Shown in pieces: positions 44,831 through 57,364 of a stretch of DNA of 64,000 nucleotides. Source of the DNA: Gonatopus flavifemur (lineage: Eukaryota; Arthropoda; Insecta; Hymenoptera; Dryinidae); contig JAFFJZ010000051.1 of assembly GCA_018340375.1 (NCBI GenBank), positions 1,532,501 to 1,596,500 of the forward strand, read 5' to 3'. The number at the start of each line of letters is the position of its first letter. Positions within the stretch are counted from its first letter, which is position 1. The translations under genes were made by a program, and so were the position numbers. The notes under the pieces were generated by a model that saw only the letters and a list, made by a program, of their open reading frames with translations, was not told where the DNA came from and searched no databases.

Positions 44831-45701
44831 CTCAGATTTCAATTTTGACACACTGACAGTAGATGGCGGGAACGCTTTCAGTAAGATTCACCCAATTATC
44901 TGCCACCACTAGTCATCGCAGAACACAACAAAATACATCTGCGAGGGGAATAATACATTCTATCACTATCATTTTGAAACCTATTTCGGTTTTATATCGA
45001 AACTTTCTTAAAGGACAAGGAATCTTGGAAAGGGATTTTGATATTTTCATTCCAAGCAGTTCAATTGAAATTAACAATGATATTGTGATAAGGAATGTAC
45101 AAAGCAATGATGGTGAAGAATTAACATTGAGTAGAAGCTGTATGAAATATTATGTTCACTGTGGATTAAGAAGACCCATTCAGGCTCGTTAAATCTCAGT
45201 GAATCTGGGACAATGTTCCGGCCGGATTTGATGAAATTATGTCATTATATCGCATTTAATGAATTTCTTTAACCAAGGACTCGATCTCTCAAAATGAGTT
45301 GATAACATCAGTGTTGAGAATCCCAATATCGAATTTTCTTTGCGAGATCCATCACCGATCTTCAGTTATAAACAATGAATGTGGGACTTCATATGCCCGG
45401 ATTATCATTTCTCTCAAATATCAAGGGTGAGTTAAGGGACCTAATAGGCGGTCCGTGAATTCAAACTCGATTAGTCTTCATATTGTAGGTTTGTATGCTT
45501 TGATTGTGCAAAAAACCTGTAACCGAAATATTTTTCATAATTAATGGATTGAAAATTGAATTCTTCGTTTGAAACTCCCAGCTGAATGATTCCACGAATT
45601 CATGTGACAATGAAAATGATCGAGTTCTAGTTCCTGATCGCGCATTGATCTATTATGGACTTACGATATTCTTGACCAAGATCATGATCCGAAAATATCG
45701 T
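44831..45701. other. No gene recognised
   Basis: The plus frame at 44863-45192 is open for 109 codons with no recognised domain. It overlaps the place where an upstream exon of the minus-strand DUF4806-type gene would be expected. Confidence 0.3.
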
Positions 45702-45978
45702 CCCAGATAGCACATAATAGTTCCAGATGAATTCTGAAAATGGACTTTTGAGAGCTCATTCAGGATACAAAGAATGCTCAAAGAGTTTCACAAAGAATTG
45801 ATCTGTCAGACATTTGGAAGTTCTATCAAAATTCTCAGAGAAGTTTTGAAGAAGAAATTTCAAATATCTGCCAGATCGAATTCTTTTGGAGACACTTCAA
45901 GAATTCTTGTATTCTGATAAAGCTCTCAAAGGGTGATGTTCTCAGAATTTATTTGGGATTCTTGTGTGCTATTTGCGG
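45702..45978. repeat. Foldback element, CCCAGATAGCACA ends
   Basis: CCCAGATAGCACATAATAG at 45702 pairs with TTCTTGTGTGCTATTTGCGG ending at 45978. The interior is made of GAATTCTGA, GAATTC and AGTTCT words arranged partly in inverted order. Non-coding. Confidence 0.6.
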
Positions 45979-47500
45979 TAAGCACCCCAACCATTGGTCT
46001 ATATAAACCTGTTTCGAAAAATCAAATTATTCATGACTAAAGATCGGTGGTGAATCTTGCAGAAGTAGTTCGATATTTGGATTCTCCGACCCTATAAGGC
46101 ATGAACTCACGTTGAGAAATCGAGTCTCTCATGTTCAACCGGTCAACTATGGAGGAATCATGAATAAAAATTACGCGTAATCTATTCAATCCAGGCTTTC
46201 AATTATTGATTGATTTTTACAGGCGATTTGAAGGAGTATTCAGGAAAATTCAATGAGTCAATATATCCAATAAGTAATACGTGTTCGGAAAAATCATTTT
46301 CATAAAAGAAAATATCAAAACACACATTCTTCATATATGTATAATTTTGCGTCGAATTTTCTCATGGATTGCTTGATAAATTTGAATTTGGAATGGATAA
46401 TAATTGAGCGCATGCCAAAAATTGAACACTGGATATAAATTTCAGTTTTCTCATGGTTTGCACTCAGTATTCGAACACGAAATTATCAAAAATCCTTGAA
46501 ATCTGGAAGTTATTGTCCCCAAAATCTCCTTACACTCTCTAGGAATCAGTTGAGAATTGGAACCTTAATGAAATTCCTTTGCCCACCCATCCCAAAACTG
46601 CCTAGATGAAGAAGTACTGTACAAAGTGAGGTAAAAAATAGTAGGTATGAGGAATGAATGAGAAGTGAACAAGTGTTGCATGTGAGGAACGTAAATGATT
46701 ATGAGGATACTCCAGAATGAAACGGATGAATGAAATCATGAATATAAAAGCTCCACACAGAGTCAAAATGGAAAAATCTATGAAAGTGTGATTTGTAGAA
46801 ATTTTAGCACGATCAGCATAGATCCATATGATGCGGGATTTGTCACAATATCGAATGATGTATGTAATAATAAGAAGAATGAAAAGCAAGGAGACGAAGC
46901 ATCAACATGGAATACAAAAATTCATGCAGGATTTGTTGTAGGATATGTGAAAAGTGAGATGAGTGATCATTCAAAATGCTTAATAGAATTCATTGTATGT
47001 TCACTCACTTTAATTGAAAGTGTGTAGAAGCGGAAACACATGAGAGTGATCTTGATAAGGAATCTGCACTGCTTTAGAAATAATATAATTTGCTTTGCAT
47101 GTATGAAGGTTTCAACGATTCCCAACATGGATATTCATGTTTTCGATGGACCAGGATATCCGGGGATATTTGTTGAATGTTCTAATTCTTCTGCGAGAAT
47201 AATCGACTCTGCATTTTGCAATCCACTTAGTTTGATACGTGGAATCCGCCGATCTTTTGTATTGCAACAATTGTCAGCTTGACCACAAGCAATTGTCCAT
47301 CTAACCACATACTCTGAATAAGGAGTTGTGGTTATTAGAAACATGGATCCGCTCGTGTGTTTTAATTTGCTGTATCAGCAATATACGCATCGATGATTTC
47401 ATTGATCAATGTAAATATGTTTCTTTGGTTCTGAGGCATCGTCAGTCTTCTTATTTGAATTATCGACCGAAGCGACTACACATGGTGTATTCTATAATTG
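45979..47500. other. No gene recognised
   Basis: AT-rich. The frames at 46602-46889 (minus), 46788-47027 (plus), 47040-47282 (plus) and 47135-47344 (minus) show no domain. The last lies just downstream of the transposase-like relic and could be a decayed continuation of it. Confidence 0.3.
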
Positions 47501-47831
47501 TCAGCTTGTCTTGTGCACAGTAAAGTGAAATTTTGAATTGTAGTCCTTTGTACGCATTTTCACATGTTGATGGTATTGACTTTTGAGTTGGTTTATTGAG
47601 AACTGGAAATTTTGAGAATTATCTTTCTTCATCACCATATTTTCCGAGTTCTCATTCAGGCATCTATGTAGTTGCGCCAATGGTTTATCACTTCTTGTAA
47701 TTAGTTTTTTCAAGTATTGAGAATAATTTTCAAAACAATACGCGCTGAACATGTCTAATGGACTGTATCTTTCAGCATCTCCATACAAGTGTATGAGGTT
47801 ATGAAGATTTTGGGTCACATATGTTTCACAA
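47501..47831 (-). pseudogene. Transposase-like relic, C-terminal half (split by the provirus)
   Basis: The minus frame reads TQNLHNLIHLYGDAERYSPL and DMFSAYCFENYSQYLKKLI, then KPLAQLHRCLNE. This matches a large family of uncharacterised insect proteins with a YNVH.L.HL...FG.LD.FSAF.FENY..LKK pattern, recalled as resembling the DUF4218-type tail of CACTA/EnSpm transposases. It begins abruptly at the 5' LTR boundary. The missing N-terminal side continues beyond the 3' LTR at 63272. Identification is from memory of the family pattern. Confidence 0.6.
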
Positions 47832-48146
47832 TTTTACGGCCCTGCCCCACATCACTACACGTACAACTACACACATACATTTTGAAACACTCCACTAGAG
47901 TAATATCACTGGGTTTTCCTAATGCTTCCCTTAGGAAAGGGAAAGGTACTGTTGGAACTGACTCTCTCGAAGAGAGGGCCAGAAAGACGCTATGCACCAA
48001 GGACACTCCCGCTTGTAAGCCTGAGGTGACAAGACCGATTTTTCTATTTCAATAAATCTCACAGTATATCCGACATACGCGTCATCATTTCTAAACACCA
48101 AACTATTCAACCTTTTATGGATAACGTGGCAACCCCACACGTTACA
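47832..48146 (+). repeat. 5' LTR of the older provirus
   Basis: Ends in CACACGTTACA. Position 2 is T where the right LTR has G (TGTTACG), so the TG start is lost. It contains TTTCAATAAATCTC (polyadenylation signal) and a CTCTCGAAGAGAG palindrome. Confidence 0.9.
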
Positions 48147-49066
48147 TTGGTGGCAGCGGTTCTCGCCTCCAAGCGCGCAAAATAAGAAATTCAAAATAAA
48201 ACAAAACGGACATTTAAAAATTAAATCAGCAAAAAAAAAAAAAGGAAAATTAACACAGAAAATCAGTTAAAACACAATCGTGGGTGCAAATAAATCATAA
48301 AAATCACACAAACAATCAAGTGAGACCTGAGAGTGAAAAAGAACATAAAAAAAAACAAGACATAAACAATGATCAAACGTGTCTGGTGAGAGCGATTTTA
48401 AAGTGATAAAACGCAGTGAAAGGACCATCCGCAACAGAAGCCAACATCAACCAACGCGATAAGGGACCATACCGCATCAACCAGCAACGAAGTCAACCAG
48501 CAAGATGTGGTCCTGTATCTTCAGTCTGCTAATGTAAGCCGAGAATTCCGTTCACACTTACACACTTACACCAAATTTTGAGTACTTCAATTTTCTTCCT
48601 CAAACTTGGGAAAATCTTATTCAATTATTTTGAGATCTTGCCCTCATTCCATTCAGAACAACCAAAATAAAGCATCTGAAATAATTCCCAAATTTAAAAG
48701 AAAATATGTTTCATCATACATACATTGCTATATATTAACTTTGAATTGGTATCGTCACTTTATGAGAATTCTTTTTTCCTTCACTATATCCGAATATTCC
48801 AGTTATTATTCATCCCAAAATACTTTTTCCACCTCTGAAAGATGAAAAGATACTAAATTTGAAGTCTGTGGATATAAAATTGCCTAAAACTAAGTTAGAT
48901 GAAAGATTTATGCATTTTAATTCTTGTTTCTTCACAATATTACAAACCATGATACCAATTAACGGTTTGATATGTTTTAACTTCGTATGCTGTTGTGAAA
49001 GGAAAAAACATATTTATGTCACAGAATTTTGGAAATAATTTATGAAAAAAAATATATACAAACAAA
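48147..49066 (+). promoter_or_regulatory. Provirus leader with primer-binding-site candidate
   Basis: TTGGTGGCAGCGGTTCTCGC follows the LTR directly and is the expected place for the tRNA primer site; I could not name the tRNA. The remaining 900 bp are A-rich with no supported gene before gag at 49067. Confidence 0.5.
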
Positions 49067-50302
49067 ATGCCAGATAACACTACATGTACCACACTCACAA
49101 CGACCACAAATACACACACAAACACACAAGCGGGTACCTCAACAAATAGAGCTGCATTTTCTTTGAAAGACGCAACGGAATGCGTTCAGGTTTCCGATGG
49201 GTATAATATACCGGCTAGTTCTTTCATCCGGTCATCTGAAATTGCGCGGGAATTGATAAAGCCAGAACATGAGAAATTATTCGCGAATATCGTCCGGACG
49301 AAGATAAGGGGGGACGCGGATTTGAATTTAGGAAATTTTGAATTTTCGAAGGTATAAGATTTGAATAGAGAAATTGAAAACATTTATGTACCGAAAAAAT
49401 CCCAAAACAAATGGCATTCAGAATTAGCGTTTGCAAAGCAGGAATGGCGGGAAACTCCAGTGGAATTTGGAAGAAGGATCCAGAACATTCAGGGAAGGGC
49501 TAGAGAGTCAATTAAAGAGCACAATGCACCAGAAATTGCAGCGGGATTAATTCAAAATCTCGAAACCACAGCATTAACTAGTTTCATCGCGGGTTTATTA
49601 GATGATGAATCAGAGACAAAAGTCGCAAGTACAGATCCACGAAATTTAAGGTAAGCTATAGATAGGGCAGTAGGGTCATGGGAATATTTGCAGAACAGAT
49701 CAAAAAGATTAGGGACAAATAGATTTTCGAATTTCAAAACTGAAGATTGTCAATATTGCGGGGCAATAGGACATACTCATAGAGAATGTCCATCACAAAG
49801 AGGCACAAGGAATCGCGATGTACACACTCACAAATCACACATAAATCCACAAAATCCAAGGCAACATAAAAATCATGGGCAAAATGAGAATGCTAGCTCA
49901 CAACCACATTATACGCAACCTTACACAAACCCTAATAGGAATACAAATTACTCACAAAATACATATAACAATTCTCAATCACACATACAACAACAAAGAA
50001 CAAATACCTTCCCAAATCAACAATACGAAAGAGAATCTAGCAGAAATTCAAAACAATATTATTCACAACAGCAAACGGAAAATTTTGATAACTCTAAACA
50101 TTGTATATATTGTAAAAGATCGGGGCATACTGTACAGGAATGCAGAGTGCATATTAGATCCCAAAAGAATTGCACCTTTTGTAAAATAGACGGGCATACG
50201 ATAGAAGAATGTCGGTCATTCGCGAGGTCGAAGAAGTTTTGTGTAAACTGTAAATCACAAGGACACGATAGCGCGGAGTGCCGTAGGAAGTCCGTGACTT
50301 GA
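49067..50302 (+). pseudogene. Gag with four CCHC zinc knuckles, two in-frame stops
   Basis: One reading frame of 412 codons is broken only by TAA at 49355-49357 and TAA at 49652-49654. The N-terminus is Thr-rich. The capsid region has FIRSSEIARELIKPEHEKLF, KIRGDADLNLGNFEF and KWHSELAFAKQEWRETP. The C-terminal half is Asn/Gln-rich and carries four zinc knuckles: CQYCGAIGHTHREC, CIYCKRSGHTVQEC, CTFCKIDGHTIEEC and CVNCKSQGHDSAEC. Most Ty3/gypsy Gags have one or two. It would package the RNA. The style resembles 412/mdg1-type Gag, but the lineage is not certain. Confidence 0.85.
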
Positions 50303-50363
50303 TTGAAAACGACGAAAATTTGAGAGATTTAAACTTGAATTAGATTCTAGATGCAGGTACAAT

Positions 50364-52162
50364 TTGGAATCTCACTCGAGCACAGAAGTACCTATTTATC
50401 AAATCGATAAAATAAATGATGAAAAGACTGTAGAAATATCGCTAAATTCAAGACATTTCGTAAGCGGGAAACAAAAATTTTTGGTGGACACGGGCGCAAA
50501 TGTAGACGTTATCAAGGAGAAAATCATAATTCCATTCACCCCTTGCGATCCAAATAATATCATCGCGTTGAGAGGGATAACAGAACAATTGATTTATACA
50601 CTCGCGGAAGTAGAATTGAAGTAAATAACAATAAACATATCTTTCAAGTTGTCCCAAATAATTTCCTAATAGCACAGGATGGTATTGTTGGGATGAAATT
50701 TTGAGGAACGAAGAAGGACCTTATCTTTCATAACAAATTCTATGAAAACGAGAGGAAATATAGAAATTCCGGTCGAGTCGGAACGAATAGGAATACCGGC
50801 AAGTTCGAGAAAGAAGATTGAAATTCAACTCATAAATTCAAACACAATAGATATGGGGGTAATAGAAGATTTGGACCTAGGGGACAACGTCTTCACAAAT
50901 AAGGCTCTAGTTAAAAATCAAAATAATAGAGCTTTGTTCATGCTTTCAACCCAAATGAGTATGATGTTAGCATCCCAACTCCAAGCGGGTAGAGTTAGAA
51001 GAAATAGAAGGAATTAAATCAATTTCAGGGGTAGGAGAATTAAATCGCGAAGAGCAAACGACAAATATCAATCAAATGCACCTCATAACAATTAGCAAAC
51101 ACGAACAAAAAGAAACTGATTCAAAACGATATTCTACAATCAAAGAACCGGTAAACCCATCGGAAATCACAAATTTTGAGCGTTCTAATAGCGATAAATT
51201 AGGAAAAAATGAAATAACGGATAGTAAACTAAAAACAACAGGAAATGACAAAGTAAACTACAATGACATCTATTCCGACTCGGAAATATATCGAAAAACA
51301 TTAGTGAGGGAATATTTGAACCACAAACGCGAACTAAAACAATTGAATAAAGGAGAATATAATGAAACAAAAAGCATGAAATTTAAAGTAAATAATATAA
51401 AGGCGGAAGCTTCAAAGGAGAAAACTGAAATTATGAAGGGGTCTGAGTTTGAACGAGGGAGGAACGAAATTTTATTGAATCAAATAAATGGAAATACCCG
51501 AGAGGATTTTCAAAGTAATAAAATTGAAAGCTTAAGGAAAGGCCCTGAATCGCAGCAGAGACCTGGAAGAGGACCGATAACAGAAACCCAAAACCATAAA
51601 ACTAAAGTGCAGGCTACGATTAGAAGAATAATAGACCAGGGAAACGTTGTGCACCAGAAACAGAAATTAACATCAGCAAAGTATGTAGGACAACCATCAG
51701 GCTATGCAGAAAAAACACAAATCATACGGGCGTCGGGAATCATAAAACCCGACAACATAAAAGAAAGAGGGCTGAGAGGAAATAAAAACCAGGGATTGAA
51801 TACCTCAAAAACTGAGACTGGAAATTTCAAATTGGCAATAACAGATAAAATCAAAGAAATAATGCACATACAAAACAAAGACATGTATAGGGGTGACAAA
51901 ATTGACAGTAAAAGCATTTCTTTCTCACCAATAAATGAATCTATGAATAAAGAAACACTATAAACACAGAAGGAGAGAATAAGTCTATTACGATCTAAAC
52001 TAAAATTAAATCATCTAAATGATAAGGGAAAAGAGCATGTTTTTAAAATAACGCAGAACAGAAATAATTCATTTTATCTGCCGGGAAATAAATTAACTGC
52101 AGCGAGAGTCCCTACAAATAAAATATCAACGTCAGATAATATTCCAATTAATACGAAGCAGT
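50364..52162 (+). pseudogene. Protease and long charged linker before reverse transcriptase
   Basis: The first frame (50364-50624) has FLVDTGANVDVIKE, the DTG aspartic protease site. Frame changes near 50625 and 51020 lead to 50742-51017 and then 51076-51963, a Lys/Asn/Glu-rich low-complexity segment of about 300 codons. After a TAA at 51961-51963 the same frame runs on to ISTSDNIPINTKQYR, the usual lead-in to reverse transcriptase, where it is cut by the nested transposon at 52163. The linker is unusually long for Ty3/gypsy pol. Confidence 0.8.
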
Positions 52163-52670
52163 ATAGGCACTAGAGTGGAGTGAAAAACAAAAAAGTCTCT
52201 GAATCGAATCGTAATAGTGCGGAAAAGTTGCTACTCTTCGAGACAAACTCAGGAAAAAAACTTTGAAATCGGATGAGATCTTCAACTCGCGCATTTCGTT
52301 TAAAGTTTTCGACTTTCATCGAAAATTCAGGGATATTTCAAAATATTCCAGGTTGCTTCATTATTGTCCGATCGAGCTGATTTTTGGTTTGTCGCATTAT
52401 GTTGAGATTTTTAATGGAAAAATATATCCCCTCCTCCCTTCACGGGGAGGGGTAACACAGAAAGCCTGCACGGGTCATAAAGCACGTTTTCCTCTCAAAT
52501 CACCCTAAATAGGTGTCGACGCCTTACAGATACATCGAAACAATTTCCGATGTATTATAGAATATCCTTATCGCTTCAATTATTATATGAACTGAAATTG
52601 CTTATGGGGCATAAACTCAATGGCTGGCATTCCTTACTTGTCTTCGCTAATTATCCAGTAGCACAGTAGA

Positions 52671-52979
52671 GTTGTATCGTCGCAGCGTTATTGCAGACTG
52701 AGTGTCTTAAGAACATCCACACGCACTTGTGTGCATTGCATGTATTTCTACATACGCATTCTGATTATCGGTTGTATCGTCGCAGCGTTATTGCAGACTG
52801 AGTGTCTTATAGAAAATCCACACGCACTTGTGTGCATCGCATATATTTCCACCTACACATTCTTGATTATCTGTTGTATCGTCACAGCGTTATTACAGAC
52901 TGAGTGTCTTATGAAAAATCCACACGCACTGGTGTGCATCGCGTATATTTCCACATACACATTCTTGATTATCGGTTAT
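52671..52979 (+). repeat. Tandem repeat, 3 x about 101 bp, upstream of the nested transposase
   Basis: Units start GTTGTATCGTCGCAGCGTTA at 52671 and 52771, and at 52873 as GTTGTATCGTCACAGCG. Each contains GCAGACTGAGTGTCTTA, CACACGCACTTGTGTGCAT and CTTGATTATC. The array ends at the probable start codon (52982), so it lies in the promoter or 5' UTR position. Confidence 0.88.
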
Positions 52980-52981
52980 CA

Positions 52982-55195
52982 ATGTCCCTGACACGTAAAG
53001 ACACGGCGTGTCCTTTCTTCGGGGCCCCAAAACCATTGCCGCTTTCCTTCCTCCCAACATCTGCGGATGTCGTGAGAGCTTTTCACCAGGAAAGATATAG
53101 ACTGTGCTCCGGGAAGGAAGTCAACTTTTCTTTAGTGGCTAGCAGTGTAGCCTCACAATTGGAAGCATTGTATTGCAAAGCTTCCATTCCTGTCGTTTCT
53201 CATGCCAGAATAATACGAAAAATAAAAGTCCTGCATGACAAATATTATGTTCTCAGAAAATCTTACAACAGGGAAAAAACACATGAAGAGTACAAGAACT
53301 TTATCCAAGAGTCATGTGAAACTTTATTCGATATTTCTACATGTGAATGCCCTATGACATTTGAGTGCATTTGCAACAAATCTTTTAGTGCATGCATTTG
53401 CTCCAATCCTGTTGTCATTCAATGCAGGTGCCCTGAAGACAGAAAAATACCTGTAATAGAACTCAAGTTCCTGTATGCACAAAGGTATTTGAGGAAGGGG
53501 AAAATTGGAGCCAAAGATTTGACAGAAACCAAAAGATTGACAAGACAAATGCAGAGGAAAGAACGTAGTAATCTTCTGCAGCACTCCTCTATAGAAATTG
53601 CTGCAGGTCCGTCTTCTTTTAGCACTATTCCTGAAACAGAAAATAAACATTTTGAAGAGAGTGATAATGAACAGCACGATGCAACCTTTCAGTTCCCACG
53701 CTCAACGTCTTTTGTTTCTGAAAACAAATGCGTTTGTCATTGCCAACAACTGGTGGGATATGTGATCGGTATGGGGTTTCTGACAGAGCAGCAGCAGCCA
53801 TAGCTCCAAGCGTGGTGAAGGATGTGGGATTAGTCACTAATAAAAATTCATCTATGATTATTGATCGAAGCAAGATTATACGTGAGAAAGAAAATGCAGA
53901 GCTAGCTTAGTTGAAGCGCAGCTTATTGAGCGACAAGCAGAGGGTCCTGAGTATTTGTACTTTGACGGCAGATCAGATAACACACTGTACTTAGAAGAAA
54001 GAAACGGTAAACGCTACCAAACAGAGGAAAAGAAGAACATATTTCTGTTATTGAGGAACCTGGCTCAAAATATGTTTGCCATATAGTACCAGATTCAAAG
54101 ACCGGAAAGGATACAGCCCTCAGCATTGTGAGGTACTTCGAAGACAATGCTATAGATACATCTGGTATTGCAGTTATCGGTTGCGATGGTACAGCAACAA
54201 ATACTGGCTGGAAAAAATGGAGCCATTAAACATATTGAGATGAAATTACAAAACCCTTACAATGGGTTATCTGCCTCATGCACTTCAACGAATTGCCTTT
54301 GCGGCATCTCATCGAAGATCTCGATGGGGGAACAAGTGGTCCTCATTCATTCACAGGTGCTATCTGCAAACAACTTGCAGAATGTGAGTCGTTGCCTGTG
54401 GTTGATTTTCAGCCGATCAGCTGCGTTCTGCCAGAGATTGATTTCAAAATCCTCAGTAAAGATCAAAGATATTCACACGAGATTGCTCTCAGCATTGATT
54501 CATGATCCTGTTCAACAGATCTAGCCAACCGTGACCCGGGACCAATAGCACATGCTCGTTGGTTGACCACAGCTAACAGAATTCTTAGGCTATATATTTC
54601 CACTGCAAACCTGATAGAAACCCTGCAGCTTATAGTGACATACATATTACACATATACGCACCACTGTGGTTCCAAATTAAGACAAAATCTTCTATTCTT
54701 GAAGGACTAAAACACATTTTTGATTGTATCAAAAGATGTCGAAAGTTACCTCCTAAAGTAAGGAATATTGTACATAAAGTCATTCAGACAAACGGCTTCT
54801 TCGCCCATCCAGAAAATGTTCTGCTGTCTATGGTAATGGATAACGATGAGCGCATTAGAGAACTAGGTCTGAGGCGAGTCCGCGAAACAAAAGAAAAACC
54901 TGTGACAAAAAGCTGTGAGGACTTTCAAAGTACCTGAATTTAATTTTGAAGCGCAAGAGTACTCTGACATCATCAATTGGTCTAAGGTTACACTTACCTG
55001 TCCCCACTCTTGTCTCCTCTTTCCGCACAGCAAATTTCGATGCTAATTGAGGAGAAACAGAAACCAACACTAGGAATAGACCTGAAAGTCCCTTGTCACA
55101 CTCAGGCAGTAGAACGGTGTGTAAAACTGGTGACAAGAGCCAGAAAAAGTATATGGACACGACAGGAGAGATGGCTACATCTGAGCAACTCTTAA
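52982..55195 (+). pseudogene. Uncharacterised transposase-like protein of the nested element, frameshifted
   Basis: The N-terminal frame (52982-53803) has a SADVVRAF..ER region and a Cys-rich segment (CECPMTFECIC, CICSNPVVIQCRC). Then, in several frames, come a VSDRAAAAIAPSVVKDVG block, VIGCDGTATNTG (about 54174-54209), LMHFNELPLRHLIEDLDGGT (54269-54328), ARWLTTANRILRLY, HPENVLLSMVMDN, IRELGLRR, and finally KVPCHTQAVERCVKLVT (about 55085-55135). This order is that of a multicopy uncharacterised family in insects and cnidarians that I recall but cannot name. Conserved Asp/Glu residues suggest an RNase H-like (DDE) nuclease; that is inference. At least five frame breaks. Confidence 0.75.
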
Positions 55196-56004
55196 CTCTC
55201 AAGCAGAAATGCCACAATTCGAAACAAAATCTGACTTCAAATAGAGTCCATGCCCACATTTGGTTGGTTGGTTGGGTAGGGCGTGGGTGGAACTGCGGTG
55301 CGGCCACCTTCTCGTGGTGAGTTCTGAGTCGTGGCAAGTGTGACGGGCGAAGAGCTGCATATATTGCATACTGTAATAAAACATGAATATAACCCCTCCC
55401 AGGCGCGAATTCAAAGGGGGCGGTAGGGGCAATTACCTCCCAAGCCAACCAAATATGTTCCGGCAATGGGGAGTTTTTGTATTCCTCCGATCTTTATTTT
55501 TCTCTCAGTTCAAATCAGTACTTTTCGCCCGCCCCCAGACAGATCTCTGGATCCGCCCCTGCCCTCCTCCTTTCTACCCCTTTGCCGTTATTTGGAAGGG
55601 GATTCAACTGAAGTAATGATATTATTCTATACAGTGGGAATTATTGCGATATAACGGGACGGTGTCGACAGAGTTATTTAGGCGATTTGAGGGAAAATGG
55701 ACCTTCCGATTCGCTTCAAGCTTCATCAAGGAGGAGGGGGTATATTTTTCTCCAATAAAAACCTCAATATAATACCACAAATCAAAATCAGCTTGATCGG
55801 ACAATAATCGAGCGAACTCGAATATTTTGAAATATCCTTGAATTTTCGATGAAATTCAAAACTTTAAGCGAAATGCGCAAGTTGAAGATTTTATCCGATT
55901 TCAAAATTTTTTTCCTGAGTTCGTCTTGAAGAGCAGCAACTTTTCCGCACTATTACGATTCGATTCAGAGACTTTTTCGTTTTTCACTCCACCTCTATAG
56001 GCAC

Positions 56005-57364
56005 CCCAAATACATAAAGAAGAGATCAGAAAACAAGTCAGTAAACTCCTTGAAGACGATAAAATTAGAGCATCGACCTCCCCGTATAATTCATCGGTAT
56101 GGGTAGTACCTAAAAAATCAGATATCAATGGGCCAAAGAAATCGAGAATGGTGATTCATTGAAGGAAACCAAATGAAAAAACGATTTCGGACGCATATCC
56201 AATCCCCAATATGACCGAACTATTAGAACAACTAGGAAACGCGAAATATTTTTCAGTATTCGATCTGCTCTCTAGCTTTCACCAAATACCTATGGAAGGG
56301 AAGATATTCCAAAAACTGCGTTTTCAATATCTGAAGGACATCACGAATTTCTCAGAATGCCCTCCGGGTTAAAAAATGGCCCAGCAACCTATCAAAGAAC
56401 CATTAATCAAATTTTAAAGGGACTGCTCGGAGTAGAAACGTTCATCGACGACATTATTCTCACAGCAAGATCTTTAGAAGAGCACGAAAGTAGATTTAAT
56501 AAACTCATGGATAGATTAGAGACAGTCGGATTGAAATTACACCCTGGAAAGTGTGAATTCTTGCGACGAGAAGTAGCTTATTTAGGGCACATTATAACGG
56601 AGGAGGGAATAAAACCGAATCCAGAAAAAATCAAAACGGTGAAAGAATATCCTATCCCGAAGAATGCAAAACAAATTAAACGATTTCTCGGTTTGATAGG
56701 TTATTATAGACGTTCCATCCCAAACTTTGCAAAATTAGCGAAACCCTTGAATATTTTATTGAAAAAGAATACAGAATATAGATGGGACTCGAGCAACAGT
56801 TATCTTTTGAAGAATTACGCGACATTATATGCGAACAGCCGATTTTACAATATCCCGATTTTACAAGACCCTTTGTGGTCACGACAGACGCCTCGAAATT
56901 TGCAGTCGGGGCAGTACTAAGTCAAGGGGAAATAGGAAAGATTTGCCTATCGCGTATGCTTCTGAGGGTTTTGAATGGAGCAGAAGTTAACTATTCAGTG
57001 ACCGAGAAGGAATTGTTACGATTATATATGCAGTCAAACACTTTCGGCCTCATTTATACGGGAAAAAATCCATGCTCGTTACGGATCACAAACCTTTAAT
57101 CTATTTAAATAATGTAACAGACCCATCATCGAGATTAATGCGTTGAGATTAAAATTAGAACAGTATTCTTATGGAATCATTTATAAAAAAGGCACAGCAA
57201 ACGCGAACGCGGACGCCTCATCAAGAATTCCGAATGGAACAGGAAAACTTTTGCCAATAACAGCAAAGCGACAATTATCAACATCCGGGACAAATTCCGA
57301 TATAAGATGTTCAAATAAAACCGACGCGAATAAGAAAACCTCAAAATCAGAAAGAAAAACATAA
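56005..57364 (+). pseudogene. Provirus reverse transcriptase and RNase H
   Basis: Resumes after the nested insert with SKLLEDDKIRASTSPYNSSV and WVVPKKS. A stop at about 56160-56162 replaces the residue before RKPN. Then FSVFDLLSSFHQIPM, frameshifts, and 56357-56920 with MPSGLKNGPATYQ, the catalytic FIDD box (TFIDDIIL), YLGHIITEEGIKPNPEKI and RFLGLIGYYRRSI. RNase H follows in 56782-57099 (VTTDASKFAVGAVLSQG, YSVTEKELL), with its end in 57143-57364 (QYSYGIIYKKGTANANADAS). Catalytic Asp pairs are kept; the frames are broken at least four times. Confidence 0.9.

Larger units (their letters stand above)
52163..56004 (+). mobile_element. Nested DNA transposon with about 345-bp inverted repeats and 8-bp duplication
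   Basis: ATAGGCAC at 52163-52170 is repeated at 55997-56004. The ends, TAGAGTGGAGTGAAAAAC on the left and AGAGGTGGAGTGAAAAAC in reverse complement on the right, open inverted arms that stay alignable to about 52515 and 55650 (GTGTCGACGCC... and matching CCCCTCCTCC, TTTCCTGAGTTYGT blocks). The inside carries a 101-bp tandem repeat and a decayed transposase-like gene on the plus strand. Removing it rejoins the provirus reverse transcriptase frame exactly at the duplication. The superfamily is not assigned; an 8-bp duplication fits hAT or P-like elements. Confidence 0.9.

Noticed and set aside
44863..45192. Plus-strand 109-codon frame
   Set aside because: No motif, AT-rich, and antisense to where a minus-strand exon would be expected.
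53324..53873. Minus-strand frames over the nested transposase
   Set aside because: Shadows of the plus-strand Cys-rich coding region; they lack motifs.
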